Assembly: GCA_016126025.1 (NCBI GenBank) | Contig: JAEFDA010000077.1 | Location: forward strand, 1-46,134 | Direction of reading: 5' to 3' | From: Nitrososphaerota archaeon | Lineage (GTDB): Archaea; Thermoproteota; Nitrososphaeria; Nitrososphaerales; Nitrosopumilaceae | DNA length: 46,134 nucleotides | Shown: piece by piece, positions 33,371 through 41,160 of the stretch | Layout: the number at the start of each line of letters is the position of its first letter | Position numbering within the stretch: position 1 is the first letter of the stretch | Notes under the pieces: model-generated | Told to the model about the DNA's origin: nothing | Seen by the model: the letters and a program-made list of their open reading frames with translations, nothing else | The model's database searches: none | Made by a program: the position numbers and the translations under genes

Positions 33371-33405
33371 GGCAGATCAACGGCCAGACCATACCCCTTG
33401 CATGT
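33371..33405. repeat. Diverged direct repeat, copy A
   Basis: GGCAGATCAACGGCCAGACC followed by ATACCCCTTGCATGT. It aligns with 36322-36357 over about 30 of 35 positions with two 2-nt gaps, in the same orientation. The pair brackets the dead transposase and the secreted hydrolase gene. Confidence 0.45.
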
Positions 33406-33467
33406 AGTGTACGAAAATTATGCCCGCCAGCCATCCGACTCCGCCACCGTCCGGGCAGGATCCTCGA

Positions 33468-34469
33468 TCATGACTTTGCCGCCTTCTTGTCCAAGAACGC
33501 CCTGAGCGGGGTCTCGTAGCCGGCCATACCCAGTGAAGAGTGAAGCCGCCTTTAGCGGCGCCCGATGCACTCGGACGGACCCCTGTAGCAGCCCATCGCA
33601 CATCGCCCATGGTCCTGTGGAGCCGCCCAGGCGTTCCGCTGGTTCGGGGGCGGCACGGCCTCGAGTTTACCGGCTTGATGCCTCTTCCCAGAAGATTCTC
33701 AAACGCGGCAGGTTTCCACGATCCCTCCGGGTTTCCCCTGAGCATTCCCACAAGGCAGGATCCGTTCTCTGGCAGGATGGGAGTCCAAAACCGCCTGGTC
33801 TCCTGCCGCAGGACCGCCACGGCACTCCCCTAGACGTCTGGCCAGACAGGCCTGCCCCGGTAGCGCACCTTGAAGCATCGTCCAGGAATGTTGTAGGATG
33901 GAGCCATCATGCGCGGATCCTTCACGACGTGTAAGTCGGCGTGGTGCATGTAGCTGGAGTGCTTCCGTCCACATAGCACCCGCGTCCGTTACTTTGTTCC
34001 GAAGTCTCGGCCAGCCCGCCTCCTTCATGATCCGGCATGCCCGCTGGCAGATTATTCTACCTGCTCTGCGCGGACTGACCGCTGTGCGGAGCGCGCCAGC
34101 CTCTTTTGGCCGACAAGCATCCGGTATCGACCATATCTTCCGCCGGTACGATGGCTGCGGGGCAGGCCCGCCTGAGTGAGCCCTTTGCACTGTCGCATGA
34201 CGGCATGTCTATGCAGCCTCCTCCAGCGGTTGTGGCGTCCGTTGATCGATAATCGACGCCGTGAGCCGATACAAAAGAGTCGTCTGGAGAGAGCGCGGAA
34301 TGCGGGGGGATCCCGCCGCCCTAAACTCGGCCCACAGCCACCGGACACGTCTGAAATACTACTCTGAGCTCGGCGGCCGCGGCCAACGTGCTTCTGCCCC
34401 TCTCGAGTTGATTGATGGCGTACAAAGACGGCCTTTGTCATCGGACGCCTTGTCGTCTTTTTTCATCAT
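33468..34469 (-). pseudogene. Multiply frameshifted IS481-like (rve/DDE integrase) transposase
   Basis: No single frame is open, but successive pieces in different minus-strand frames follow the order of an IS481-type transposase. Start ATGATGAAAAAAGACG at 34469; HTH pieces LYAINQLERGRSTLAAAAEL (about 34425-34366) and VRWLWAEFRAAGSPRIPR (34346-34293); CRIMKEAGWPRLRNK (34037-33993); RKHSSYMHHADLHVVKDPRM (33967-33908); the rve core FLDDASRCATGAG (33888-33850) with the first catalytic Asp; AVLRQETRRFWTP then PENGSCLVG (second Asp now Glu), AFENLLGRGIKPVNSRP and GRLHRTMGDVRW (catalytic Glu position now Gly); and RLHSSLGMAGYETPLRAFLD ending at TGA 33468. At least six frame changes and two lost catalytic residues show it is dead. 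Confidence 0.85.
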
Positions 34470-34586
34470 GGTGGCGCATAATACTTCTGTGCGGCCTGCT
34501 TGGTGCTAGTGGAACTCAATTGTCACATAATGAAACCCCAGCCCAAAATACAAAACAAGTATATAGTTAACCATTCACCAGAGACT
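34470..34586. other. Spacer with promoter of the secreted hydrolase
   Basis: AT-rich spacer; TATATAGTTAACC at 34560-34572 is the likely TATA box for the next gene. An ATG at 34530 is in frame with that gene but lies upstream of this element. Confidence 0.5.
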
Positions 34587-36017
34587 GTGGGAGCCACAGA
34601 CTTTGCAACCGGGCACCTCTGCACCATAATCCCAATCCTTGCTTTTGCCGTGGTGGCGTCGATGTGTTTGGATGCATACGGGGAGGAATACTGCCCCGAG
34701 AGCCACAGGACAGTATCGTTTGAGGCACCCGAGCGAGTTGGCGCACCCACTGCAACCGGTACTGCGTGCATATGGTACGCCGATGGTTCGGATACGCTCC
34801 GCAAACCAGTAATCATTATGGATGGTTTTGATCCTGGAGACATGCGCGATCATACGGGCATACGACAAGTGGCCGGGGAGGACATGCTCGCTATACTTCA
34901 AAGCGAGGGATACGATTTGGTGATACTAAACTTTGACATAGGAGCTGGATATATTCAAGATGATGCCCACATACTCCGCGAGCTTCTCAAGTGGGCGGGC
35001 GAAGAGTCGGAGGAGGACGCAGTAGTTATTGGAACCAGCTTGGGCGGAGTTGTGTCGCGGTACGCGCTGGCACAGATGGAGAATTTGGGGGAGGCGCACA
35101 ATACCCGCCTCTTCATATCCTTTGACGCTCCGCATTTGGGAGCAGTCGTACCTCTAGGAAACCAGTACTTTGTCAAGTACGCCTCGGGATTGAACCCGCT
35201 CCTGAAGTACTATCTAGAGAGTCAGATTTACTCGGTGGCAGCCAAGCAGCGGGTCCTGTACCACGAGGCACATTCGCCTGGGACGGCGGGACGTATGGAT
35301 ACAGTCTACAATAAAACAATATACATAAACGGTCCACAGCCCGACCCACTCTTTAAGGAGTTTCAGACAGAGCTGGATAGCATAGGATGGCCGAAGAATC
35401 TGCGCATGGTGGCCATATCGAACGGAGATGGTCATGGCATGAGCCAAGGATTTGAGGATGGAGGTCAGTTGATAGAGTACGAGTTGCATTCACCCCTCCT
35501 AAACATTACTGAAAACTCGTATGCAATCCGGAGCGGAGAGGCCGGCTATATCATATTCGAGGGGAAGATAGACCCAGCAGGACCGCCGGACCACCGGTTC
35601 AAAGTCTACGTAAAGAATGCCATACCATATGACAACGCGCCTGGCGGATGGAAGGTTACCTCAAAATTGCTCGAGGGTGACGCAGGCTGCCTGTACATTG
35701 ACAATCAGTGTACCATAGACTTGGGAATCATCACCGCTAATGTGGAACATGAAAACTATGTACCGACCCACAGCGCGCTGGGAATAGATCTATCGCGCCT
35801 AGACAACGATCCATTTGCCAACATAAATGCCGCATACATGAACGATACATCCATAACTCCGTTTGATAAAATATACTATCCCCGCGGAAACCAGGAGCAC
35901 GTCCTGATCACTCCAGAGAACAAAAAGTGGTTCCTGTGCGAGATATTTACCGATAATCCCGAGGCCTACGAGCGTTATTGTTTATGTGACGCAACAGCCA
36001 AGACGGAACAGCCTTGA
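34587..36017 (+). CDS. Secreted alpha/beta-hydrolase (lipase/PGAP1-like), probable accessory gene
   Basis: 476 residues from GTG 34587 (505 from the earliest possible start). A signal peptide is present (HLCTIIPILAFAVVASMC, cleavage near DAYGEE). The hydrolase core has KPVIIMDGFDPGDMRD (beta strand and oxyanion region), a Ser nucleophile elbow VIGTSLGGVVSRYAL, and FDAPHLGAVVPLGNQY, the pattern of lipases such as PGAP1-like/DUF676 proteins that act on ester bonds; a His late in the chain (near GDGHGMSQG) could complete the triad. The C-terminal 150 residues resemble no family I know. The gene is AT-richer than neighbours and sits between a dead transposase and a 420-nt spacer, suggesting acquisition. 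Confidence 0.75.
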   Translation: MGATDFATGHLCTIIPILAFAVVASMCLDAYGEEYCPESHRTVSFEAPERVGAPTATGTACIWYADGSDTLRKPVIIMDGFDPGDMRDHTGIRQVAGEDMLAILQSEGYDLVILNFDIGAGYIQDDAHILRELLKWAGEESEEDAVVIGTSLGGVVSRYALAQMENLGEAHNTRLFISFDAPHLGAVVPLGNQYFVKYASGLNPLLKYYLESQIYSVAAKQRVLYHEAHSPGTAGRMDTVYNKTIYINGPQPDPLFKEFQTELDSIGWPKNLRMVAISNGDGHGMSQGFEDGGQLIEYELHSPLLNITENSYAIRSGEAGYIIFEGKIDPAGPPDHRFKVYVKNAIPYDNAPGGWKVTSKLLEGDAGCLYIDNQCTIDLGIITANVEHENYVPTHSALGIDLSRLDNDPFANINAAYMNDTSITPFDKIYYPRGNQEHVLITPENKKWFLCEIFTDNPEAYERYCLCDATAKTEQP

Positions 36018-36257
36018 GCAGTGTTTGTTCGTCTGCTGAATGTCGGGGTAGGCGGCGACATACACCAAACAGGTGTGCTTGAAAGAGATACGTGTGGGCA
36101 GAACCCGCGCATATCCTCAGGTTTACCCTCCAGACTAGCACGAGTCATCACACCATTATCGTATTCTGAGCGTAAAAACTAAGTGGGCGCAAGGATGTAC
36201 TCTTTCTGCGTACGCGTTTAAGCTCGGTACAAGCGCCCTCCGGATTTCACCGGTTTG

Positions 36258-36298
36258 TCTGGTATGGTCCGCATGGTTTGACGCACCATATGGCCAGA
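36258..36298. terminator. Imperfect hairpin downstream of the secreted hydrolase
   Basis: Arms TCTGG-TATGGT and ACCATA-CCAGA (3-nt bulge TGG) around a 16-nt loop, about 240 nt after the hydrolase stop. Terminator role is a guess. Confidence 0.3.
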
Positions 36299-36321
36299 TC
36301 ATACCTGTGATGCTACAGAAA

Positions 36322-36357
36322 TTGCCAGATCAATACCGCAAGACCCCACCTTGCATG
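36322..36357. repeat. Diverged direct repeat, copy B
   Basis: TTGCCAGATCAATACCGCAA followed by GACCCCACCTTGCATGT; see copy A at 33371-33405. Confidence 0.45.
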
Positions 36358-36437
36358 TTTTCTGAATTCATACTGAGCCTAAACGCGTACCTTTCCGTCT
36401 GGGAAACATATTTAGCAACGGCAACGTCCGTCGCCGC

Positions 36438-39400
36438 ATGAGGACGGCCGTGGCAGCGCTGCTGGTGGCTATTGCAATTACCCCGGTCGCGGCGCATGCG
36501 GCCGAGACCGCCAGCGCCGGCGGCAACACGTTCCTGTTTGTTCCCGGGGAGTCTGTCAGGATCATGGATGTCACCAAGCCCTATCTGCCGCTGCAGGTTG
36601 CGGAGATACCCATCCAGTCATGGGAATTCTCACACATACCGATGGACGGCGGCGCGTACCTAGCGGCGATGGGAGCCGACAACGCCCTGCACATACTGGA
36701 TGTGACCGTCCCATACAGGCCCGTACCGGTCTCGGTGCTGCCGGAGCCCGTCGGCGAGGCCTCCGCAGGCGTCTCGGACGTCGATTGGGCAAGGTCCGGC
36801 GAAAGGACTTTTGTACTCCTGTCCGCCGGCGACGCGGTGCATGTGATAGAGATCACAGATCCGCAAAACCCCACACCGGTGGGCGACATACGGAACGGCG
36901 ACTCCCGCATCAGCGCCCTGGACGAGGCCAGGGACTCCGAACCCTTCTGGATAGGGCAGAAACCGTACGTCTTGGTGGCCGGCTCGGATGCCGTACAAGT
37001 GGTGGACTTTGGTGTACCGACCGCCCCGGTGGGCGTATCGGCCATACGGCAGGGCCAATACGGCTTTGCGACGATAGGCAGCCTGCAAGACATAGACGTT
37101 GTCGAGGCGGAAGGAGGTGTGTACGCCCTGATATTGGGCTCGACCTCGCTCATGGTGGCCGACATATCGGACCCCGCCCATCCCGTATATGTCGACACCA
37201 TGAGGTACAACAGCCTCTTCGAGGTGGACGTGCTGGAGGCAGATGGCGCCCTGTATGCGCTGATCATGTGCGTGGAGAAGATACACGTCATAGACATTCT
37301 GGATCCCGACCACCCGGTCTTTGTCACCACGGTTCCGGTCCCCACCGCCGGCGTGGCCGGCATCGCGTCGGAGGGCCGCCACTGGGCCCTGTCCGTGGGA
37401 GATTCCATAGCGGCGGTGGACATCACCGACCCCTGGTCGTCGGTACCGGCCTACGTGCGGGAGGGAGGCCCCCCCTACGCGCCCGAAGCCGTGGAGACGG
37501 CGGTCATCGGCGGGAAACTGTACTCGCTGACGGCCAGTGTCGCCCGCAGTACCATACAGATAACAGAGATAACCGAGCCGGACAATCCGGTTCCAGTGGC
37601 GGCGGTGGTCGGCGGTCAGCACGCCCACGGGTCGATTCACGGCCCGCACGACGTGGCCATCGCCGAGACCGGCGGCAGGACGTATGCGGTGGTACCCAAC
37701 ATATACAGCAACAGCGTGGCGGTTCTGGATGTTACGGATCCCCGCTCGCCCAGGATCGCCTCCAGCACGGATCTCCCGGTGCTGGCCGCGCCCACCTCGG
37801 TTGCGGTGGTGGACATAGGGTCGTCCACCTATGCCGCGGTGACCGGCTTCTACAGCAACGGCATACGGCTTCTGGATATAACGGATCCCCGCTCGCCCAG
37901 CTTGGGCGTATTGATACGGGACGGCCAGTACGGCTTTGAGTCCGTGGGAGATCCGCTGAGTGTCGATGCGGTCACCATCGACGGATCCTCCTACATCCTA
38001 GTCGCCAGCTACTACGGAAATTCGGTGCAGATAATAGACGTCTCAGATCCCGACTTTCCGGTCCCTGCCGCCGCCGTGTTCGACGGTATAGACGGCCACC
38101 ACTTGGAGGGCGCCCACGACATCAAGGCTGTGCACACAGGAGAGGGCACGTTCGCCGTGGTGTCCACCGCCTACGACAGCGGGATATCCGTCATGGACAT
38201 AACCAACCCCCGCGCCCCGTCGGCAGTATCGCATGTTGTAGACGGCCGCGACGGCTTCGACAGCCTCAACACGGTACAGTATCTGGACGCTATAAGCCAC
38301 GGGGACCGCGCGCTGGTGGTGGCCACCAGCTACTTTGACAACGCAGTCCAGCTGGTTGACATAACTGACCCGGGCGCGCCCGCCCCGCTCCCCTCAGCGG
38401 CGCAGGGTATGGACGGATTCGACTCGCTGATCGGCCCCACCGGCATCTCGGCCATTCGCTACGGATCCGGAACGTATGTGGTGGTGGCCGACTACTTCGG
38501 CAACGGCATCCAGGTTGCGGAGATCACCGCCGACGGGGCCCTGAGGGCCGCCTCGACGGTGGCCGCCGGGCTGGACGCGTCCCTGCACTTGGCGACCACC
38601 ACCGGCGTTGGGTCGGCCACCGTATCAGGCCGGACGTACGCCCTTACGGCGGTTCCCTCGCAGGACGTGGTGCAGATCACCGACATTACGGATCCCCGAG
38701 ATCCCACCGCGGTGTCCCTGATCCGCGACGGCGAGGACGGCTTTGTGATGGACGGCCCGGTGGGCATTGAGACGGGATCCATATCTGGCCGGCACTATGC
38801 GTTTGTAACCGGGCTGGAGAGCGAGAGCGTCCAGGTGGTCGATATTAGCGATCCCGCCATGCCCGAGCCGCTGCACCTCATGCTGGAGGGCCAGGGGTGG
38901 GTGGTCGAGACGGAGTTTACGTACGTGGACCAGACGCCATATGTCATCGCCGGGGTCAGGACCGGCGACACGCTGCATGTCATAGATGTGAGCGAGCCCT
39001 CCCGGCCGGACATAGTGGCCTCCCTGCCCGACGCGGTGCCCGCTATTCAGGGGCTGGATATCATACATACTGCGGAGGGTGTACTGGTCATAGTGTTCAG
39101 CTTCGACCACGGCGTCATGCACGTAATAGACATCACCGATCCTGCCAACCCGCACCGCATATCCGCCATGGACGGCGAGCACCTGTACTCGGTGACCGAT
39201 GTGGACGCCATAACCTCAGGAGACAGGACCCTGGCCGTGGCGTCCAGCTACCGGACCGACACCGTCTCGGTAATGGACATCACCGATCCTCGGGATCCGG
39301 TGCTGCTCTCGTCGGTCCAGGGCAGGGACGGCGGGCACTACCTGCACGGCCCGGAGAGCGTCCGGGTGGCGGCCATAGGCGGCGGCATATTCATCGCCAC

Positions 39401-39662
39401 ATCCAACGGCAACGACAGCATGCAGTTGACGGACATAACGGATCCCCTCCGCCCGGTGGCGGCATCCACCCCCGGCACCCTGTTCGGCTCCACCACGTAC
39501 GGCGTCACCGACGTTGAGATAGTCTCGGTGGGCTCCGGTACGTACGTGCTGTTCCAGACCATAGACGAGAACGCCACCATGCTTTTGGACGCGACAGACC
39601 CCTACAATCCGGTGGCCCTACCGGCCATACCGCCCCTCCACCACCTGGCATCCTTCCGATAG
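36438..39662 (+). CDS. Giant secreted LVIVD-repeat beta-propeller protein
   Basis: 1074 residues. A signal peptide is clear (VAALLVAIAITPVAAHA, cleavage at AHA-AE about residue 22). The rest is made of about 48-residue units each ending in a (V/I)-x-D-(I/V)-T-D-P-x-x-P motif, such as VLDVTDPRSP, LLDITDPRSPS, VMDITDPRDPV; I count 21. LVIVD/YVTN-like repeats form beta-propeller blades, and 21 equals three seven-bladed propellers. There is no C-terminal membrane anchor or sorting motif. Likely an extracellular or cell-surface binding protein. TATA CATATTTAGC lies about 25 nt before ATG 36438. Expression context is monocistronic. Confidence 0.85.
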   Translation: MRTAVAALLVAIAITPVAAHAAETASAGGNTFLFVPGESVRIMDVTKPYLPLQVAEIPIQSWEFSHIPMDGGAYLAAMGADNALHILDVTVPYRPVPVSVLPEPVGEASAGVSDVDWARSGERTFVLLSAGDAVHVIEITDPQNPTPVGDIRNGDSRISALDEARDSEPFWIGQKPYVLVAGSDAVQVVDFGVPTAPVGVSAIRQGQYGFATIGSLQDIDVVEAEGGVYALILGSTSLMVADISDPAHPVYVDTMRYNSLFEVDVLEADGALYALIMCVEKIHVIDILDPDHPVFVTTVPVPTAGVAGIASEGRHWALSVGDSIAAVDITDPWSSVPAYVREGGPPYAPEAVETAVIGGKLYSLTASVARSTIQITEITEPDNPVPVAAVVGGQHAHGSIHGPHDVAIAETGGRTYAVVPNIYSNSVAVLDVTDPRSPRIASSTDLPVLAAPTSVAVVDIGSSTYAAVTGFYSNGIRLLDITDPRSPSLGVLIRDGQYGFESVGDPLSVDAVTIDGSSYILVASYYGNSVQIIDVSDPDFPVPAAAVFDGIDGHHLEGAHDIKAVHTGEGTFAVVSTAYDSGISVMDITNPRAPSAVSHVVDGRDGFDSLNTVQYLDAISHGDRALVVATSYFDNAVQLVDITDPGAPAPLPSAAQGMDGFDSLIGPTGISAIRYGSGTYVVVADYFGNGIQVAEITADGALRAASTVAAGLDASLHLATTTGVGSATVSGRTYALTAVPSQDVVQITDITDPRDPTAVSLIRDGEDGFVMDGPVGIETGSISGRHYAFVTGLESESVQVVDISDPAMPEPLHLMLEGQGWVVETEFTYVDQTPYVIAGVRTGDTLHVIDVSEPSRPDIVASLPDAVPAIQGLDIIHTAEGVLVIVFSFDHGVMHVIDITDPANPHRISAMDGEHLYSVTDVDAITSGDRTLAVASSYRTDTVSVMDITDPRDPVLLSSVQGRDGGHYLHGPESVRVAAIGGGIFIATSNGNDSMQLTDITDPLRPVAASTPGTLFGSTTYGVTDVEIVSVGSGTYVLFQTIDENATMLLDATDPYNPVALPAIPPLHHLASFR
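37736..37756 (+). repeat. DNA-level duplicated blade segment
   Basis: ACGGATCCCCGCTCGCCCAG occurs here and again near 37883, within consecutive blades of the LVIVD-repeat gene. The exact 20-nt identity suggests recent gene conversion or duplication of blades. Confidence 0.5.
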
Positions 39663-39701
39663 AGTGCCACGCGGTAGATGTGGCAAGCACGCCGTCGCCA
39701 C

Positions 39702-39711
39702 CTTAATAAAA
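39702..39711 (+). promoter_or_regulatory. TATA box of the 5S rRNA gene
   Basis: CTTAATAAAA centred about 25 nt before the predicted 5S 5' end. Confidence 0.7.
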
Positions 39712-39729
39712 GGGGCGCCGAACCCCGTA

Positions 39730-39847
39730 GCCAAGCCGGCCATAGCGCCAGGGTGCGACCCAATCCCATTCCGAACTTGGAAGTCAAACCTGGTGCCGCC
39801 GTCGTGCTACTAAGGTGCGAGAGCTCTTGGGAAGCGGCGGTGCTGGC
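39730..39847 (+). rRNA. rrf: 5S ribosomal RNA
   Basis: About 118 nt. Conserved elements are all recognisable: GCCGGCCATAGCG near the 5' end, GGGTGCGACCCAATCCCATT and CCGAACTTGGAAGTCAAACC (loops B/C), CGTGCTACTAAGGTGCGAGA, and the 3' end GGCGGTGCTGGC. The gene stands alone with its own TATA box, not in a 16S-23S operon, as is usual in Thaumarchaeota. End positions are accurate to a few bases; the terminal GCCA/TGGC pairing guided them. Confidence 0.9.
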
Positions 39848-39896
39848 ATCTCATATATCGCAGCGGAAGCCCCCCGTTACTCATATCCTTATTAAT

Positions 39897-39917
39897 GGAT
39901 GTGCAGCGCGCACATCC
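39897..39917. promoter_or_regulatory. Operator-like palindrome between TATA box and start codon
   Basis: GGATGTGC AGCGC GCACATCC: perfect 8-bp arms, 5-nt spacer, ending immediately before ATG 39918 and overlapping the predicted transcription start. A TATA-like CTTATTAAT lies just upstream. Repressor binding here would block initiation. Confidence 0.65.
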
Positions 39918-40052
39918 ATGCCGGTGGATCCCGTCTGCGGTATAGAGCTGGACGAGAAGCTGGCCCTGGTGCACCAGCACAAGGGCAAGACATACTACTT
40001 CTGCTGCAACGGCTGCCGCCTCATATTCACCAAGCCCCGGTGGTGGCGCTAG
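39918..40052 (+). CDS. YHS-domain mini-protein
   Basis: 44 residues: DPVCGIELDEKLALVHQHKG and TYYFCCNGCRLIFTKP reproduce the whole YHS signature (D-P-V-C-G...Y-Y-F-C-x-x-x-C-x-x-x-F-x-x-P). YHS domains bind metal and are found on copper/heavy-metal ATPases and dehydratases; the stand-alone form may be a metal chaperone or sensor. Its 5' end is covered by an 8-bp palindrome that could be the operator of a metal-responsive regulator (inference). It ends next to the convergent Asn-synthase-like gene with no gap (stop 40052, next stop 40053). Confidence 0.85.
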   Translation: MPVDPVCGIELDEKLALVHQHKGKTYYFCCNGCRLIFTKPRWWR

Positions 40053-40997
40053 CTACACCGGGAAGGCGCCGCACATGCGGCAGGACCTCAGGCCGGGGCG
40101 CAGGGCGCAGTGGCAGTCCGGGCAGGTCCGGCCGCCGCGGGCTGGCTCGGGAGGGCCGAAGTGCCGCAGATACTGCTCGTAGTAGTGGAGCGACTCCTTG
40201 GTGCGTATGCGTATGCCGTCCCGCCCCAGTATCTCCCCGGCCCGCTCCGCGAACACCTCGTCGGTTATGAGCGACTCCAGCAGGTCCTTCAGGCCGGCCG
40301 TCCCGGCCCCGTCCTGCATGGGGGCCTTGGGGCGCCGCACGATCACCTGCGGTATCTCCCCTTCAAAGAGGCGGCGCAGTATCAGCTTGCCCGCTTGGGT
40401 GCCCCCATACTCCCCGACCAGCTGGCTTGGCGGCAGACTCGAGGCGACCCGCACCACATCCGGGTGGAGGAACGGCGACTCGATCCGTACCCCCAGGCTC
40501 TCGCCTATGGTATGTGACGAAAAGCGCATTATGCCGCGGAGGCGGTCCAGCTCCGCCCGGAGCGCGGCGGGATCCGTTCTCACCAGAAAGCCATACCCCG
40601 CGAAGAGCTCGTCGGCGCCGTCCCCGGTGGCCAGCGAGGCCATTCCCAGCCTTTTGGCCTCGGATATGGCCACATACATCACAAGGGCGTTGCGTATCGT
40701 CGACTCACCGAAGCACCCCAGCATGCGGACTGTCTCTGAGACTCCCTCCAGCAGCTCAGCCGTATCCGGCATGGCCACGCTCAGCCTCATGCCCGCGGCC
40801 GCCGCGGCCGCCTGGCAGTACGTCAGATCCGTCGCCACAAAGTCCCGGGATATCACCGCTACGGCCGGCAGGCGGCGGTCCCGCAGCATGTGCGATATTA
40901 TGGTGCTGTCCAGCCCGCCTGAGAGCGCCACCCCCTCGATGCGGGCATCCGAGCAGGCCTTTCGCAGCACATCATGTAGGAGCCGGGCCGGGTCCAT
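40053..40997 (-). CDS. Asparagine-synthase-like ATP pyrophosphatase with C-terminal zinc ribbon
   Basis: 314 residues. Contains only the synthetase (PP-loop) half of AsnB: GVALSGGLDSTIISHML (ATP pyrophosphatase loop), GDGADELFAGYGFL and RIESPFLHPDVVRVA. The Ntn glutaminase domain is absent, so nitrogen must come from free ammonia or a partner. A C-terminal zinc ribbon CPDCHCALRPGLRSCRMCG is added, suggesting binding to nucleic acid or protein. Could make asparagine or amidate another substrate. ATG 40997 fits the PP-loop start; the longer upstream frame is low quality. A weak TATA-like CTTTTTGC is about 28 nt away. Confidence 0.85.
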   Translation of the reverse strand: MDPARLLHDVLRKACSDARIEGVALSGGLDSTIISHMLRDRRLPAVAVISRDFVATDLTYCQAAAAAAGMRLSVAMPDTAELLEGVSETVRMLGCFGESTIRNALVMYVAISEAKRLGMASLATGDGADELFAGYGFLVRTDPAALRAELDRLRGIMRFSSHTIGESLGVRIESPFLHPDVVRVASSLPPSQLVGEYGGTQAGKLILRRLFEGEIPQVIVRRPKAPMQDGAGTAGLKDLLESLITDEVFAERAGEILGRDGIRIRTKESLHYYEQYLRHFGPPEPARGGRTCPDCHCALRPGLRSCRMCGAFPV

Positions 40998-41129
40998 GTG
41001 GACATCCCGCCCACCGTTCCGCAAAAAGTGTTCGGAACCCCCCCTACGTGTCTGGATCCACAGCCGGAGGCGATGGTGCCATACCATACAGACCACACAT
41101 GCGATGCCGGATTCCCCCGGCGCGCCATC

Positions 41130-41137
41130 GTATATAC
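41130..41137 (+). promoter_or_regulatory. TATA box of bioD
   Basis: GTATATAC centred 27 nt before ATG 41161. Confidence 0.7.
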
Positions 41138-41160
41138 GGCGACGCCCCATAGCTGCCGGC

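Larger units (their letters stand above)
36018..36437. other. 420-nt intergenic region with hairpin and repeat copy B
   Basis: No gene recognised. Contains an imperfect hairpin (TCTGG-TATGGT / ACCATA-tgg-CCAGA, 36258-36298), copy B of the diverged direct repeat (36322-36357), and at its right end CATATTTAGC, the TATA box of the giant repeat protein. Confidence 0.5.
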
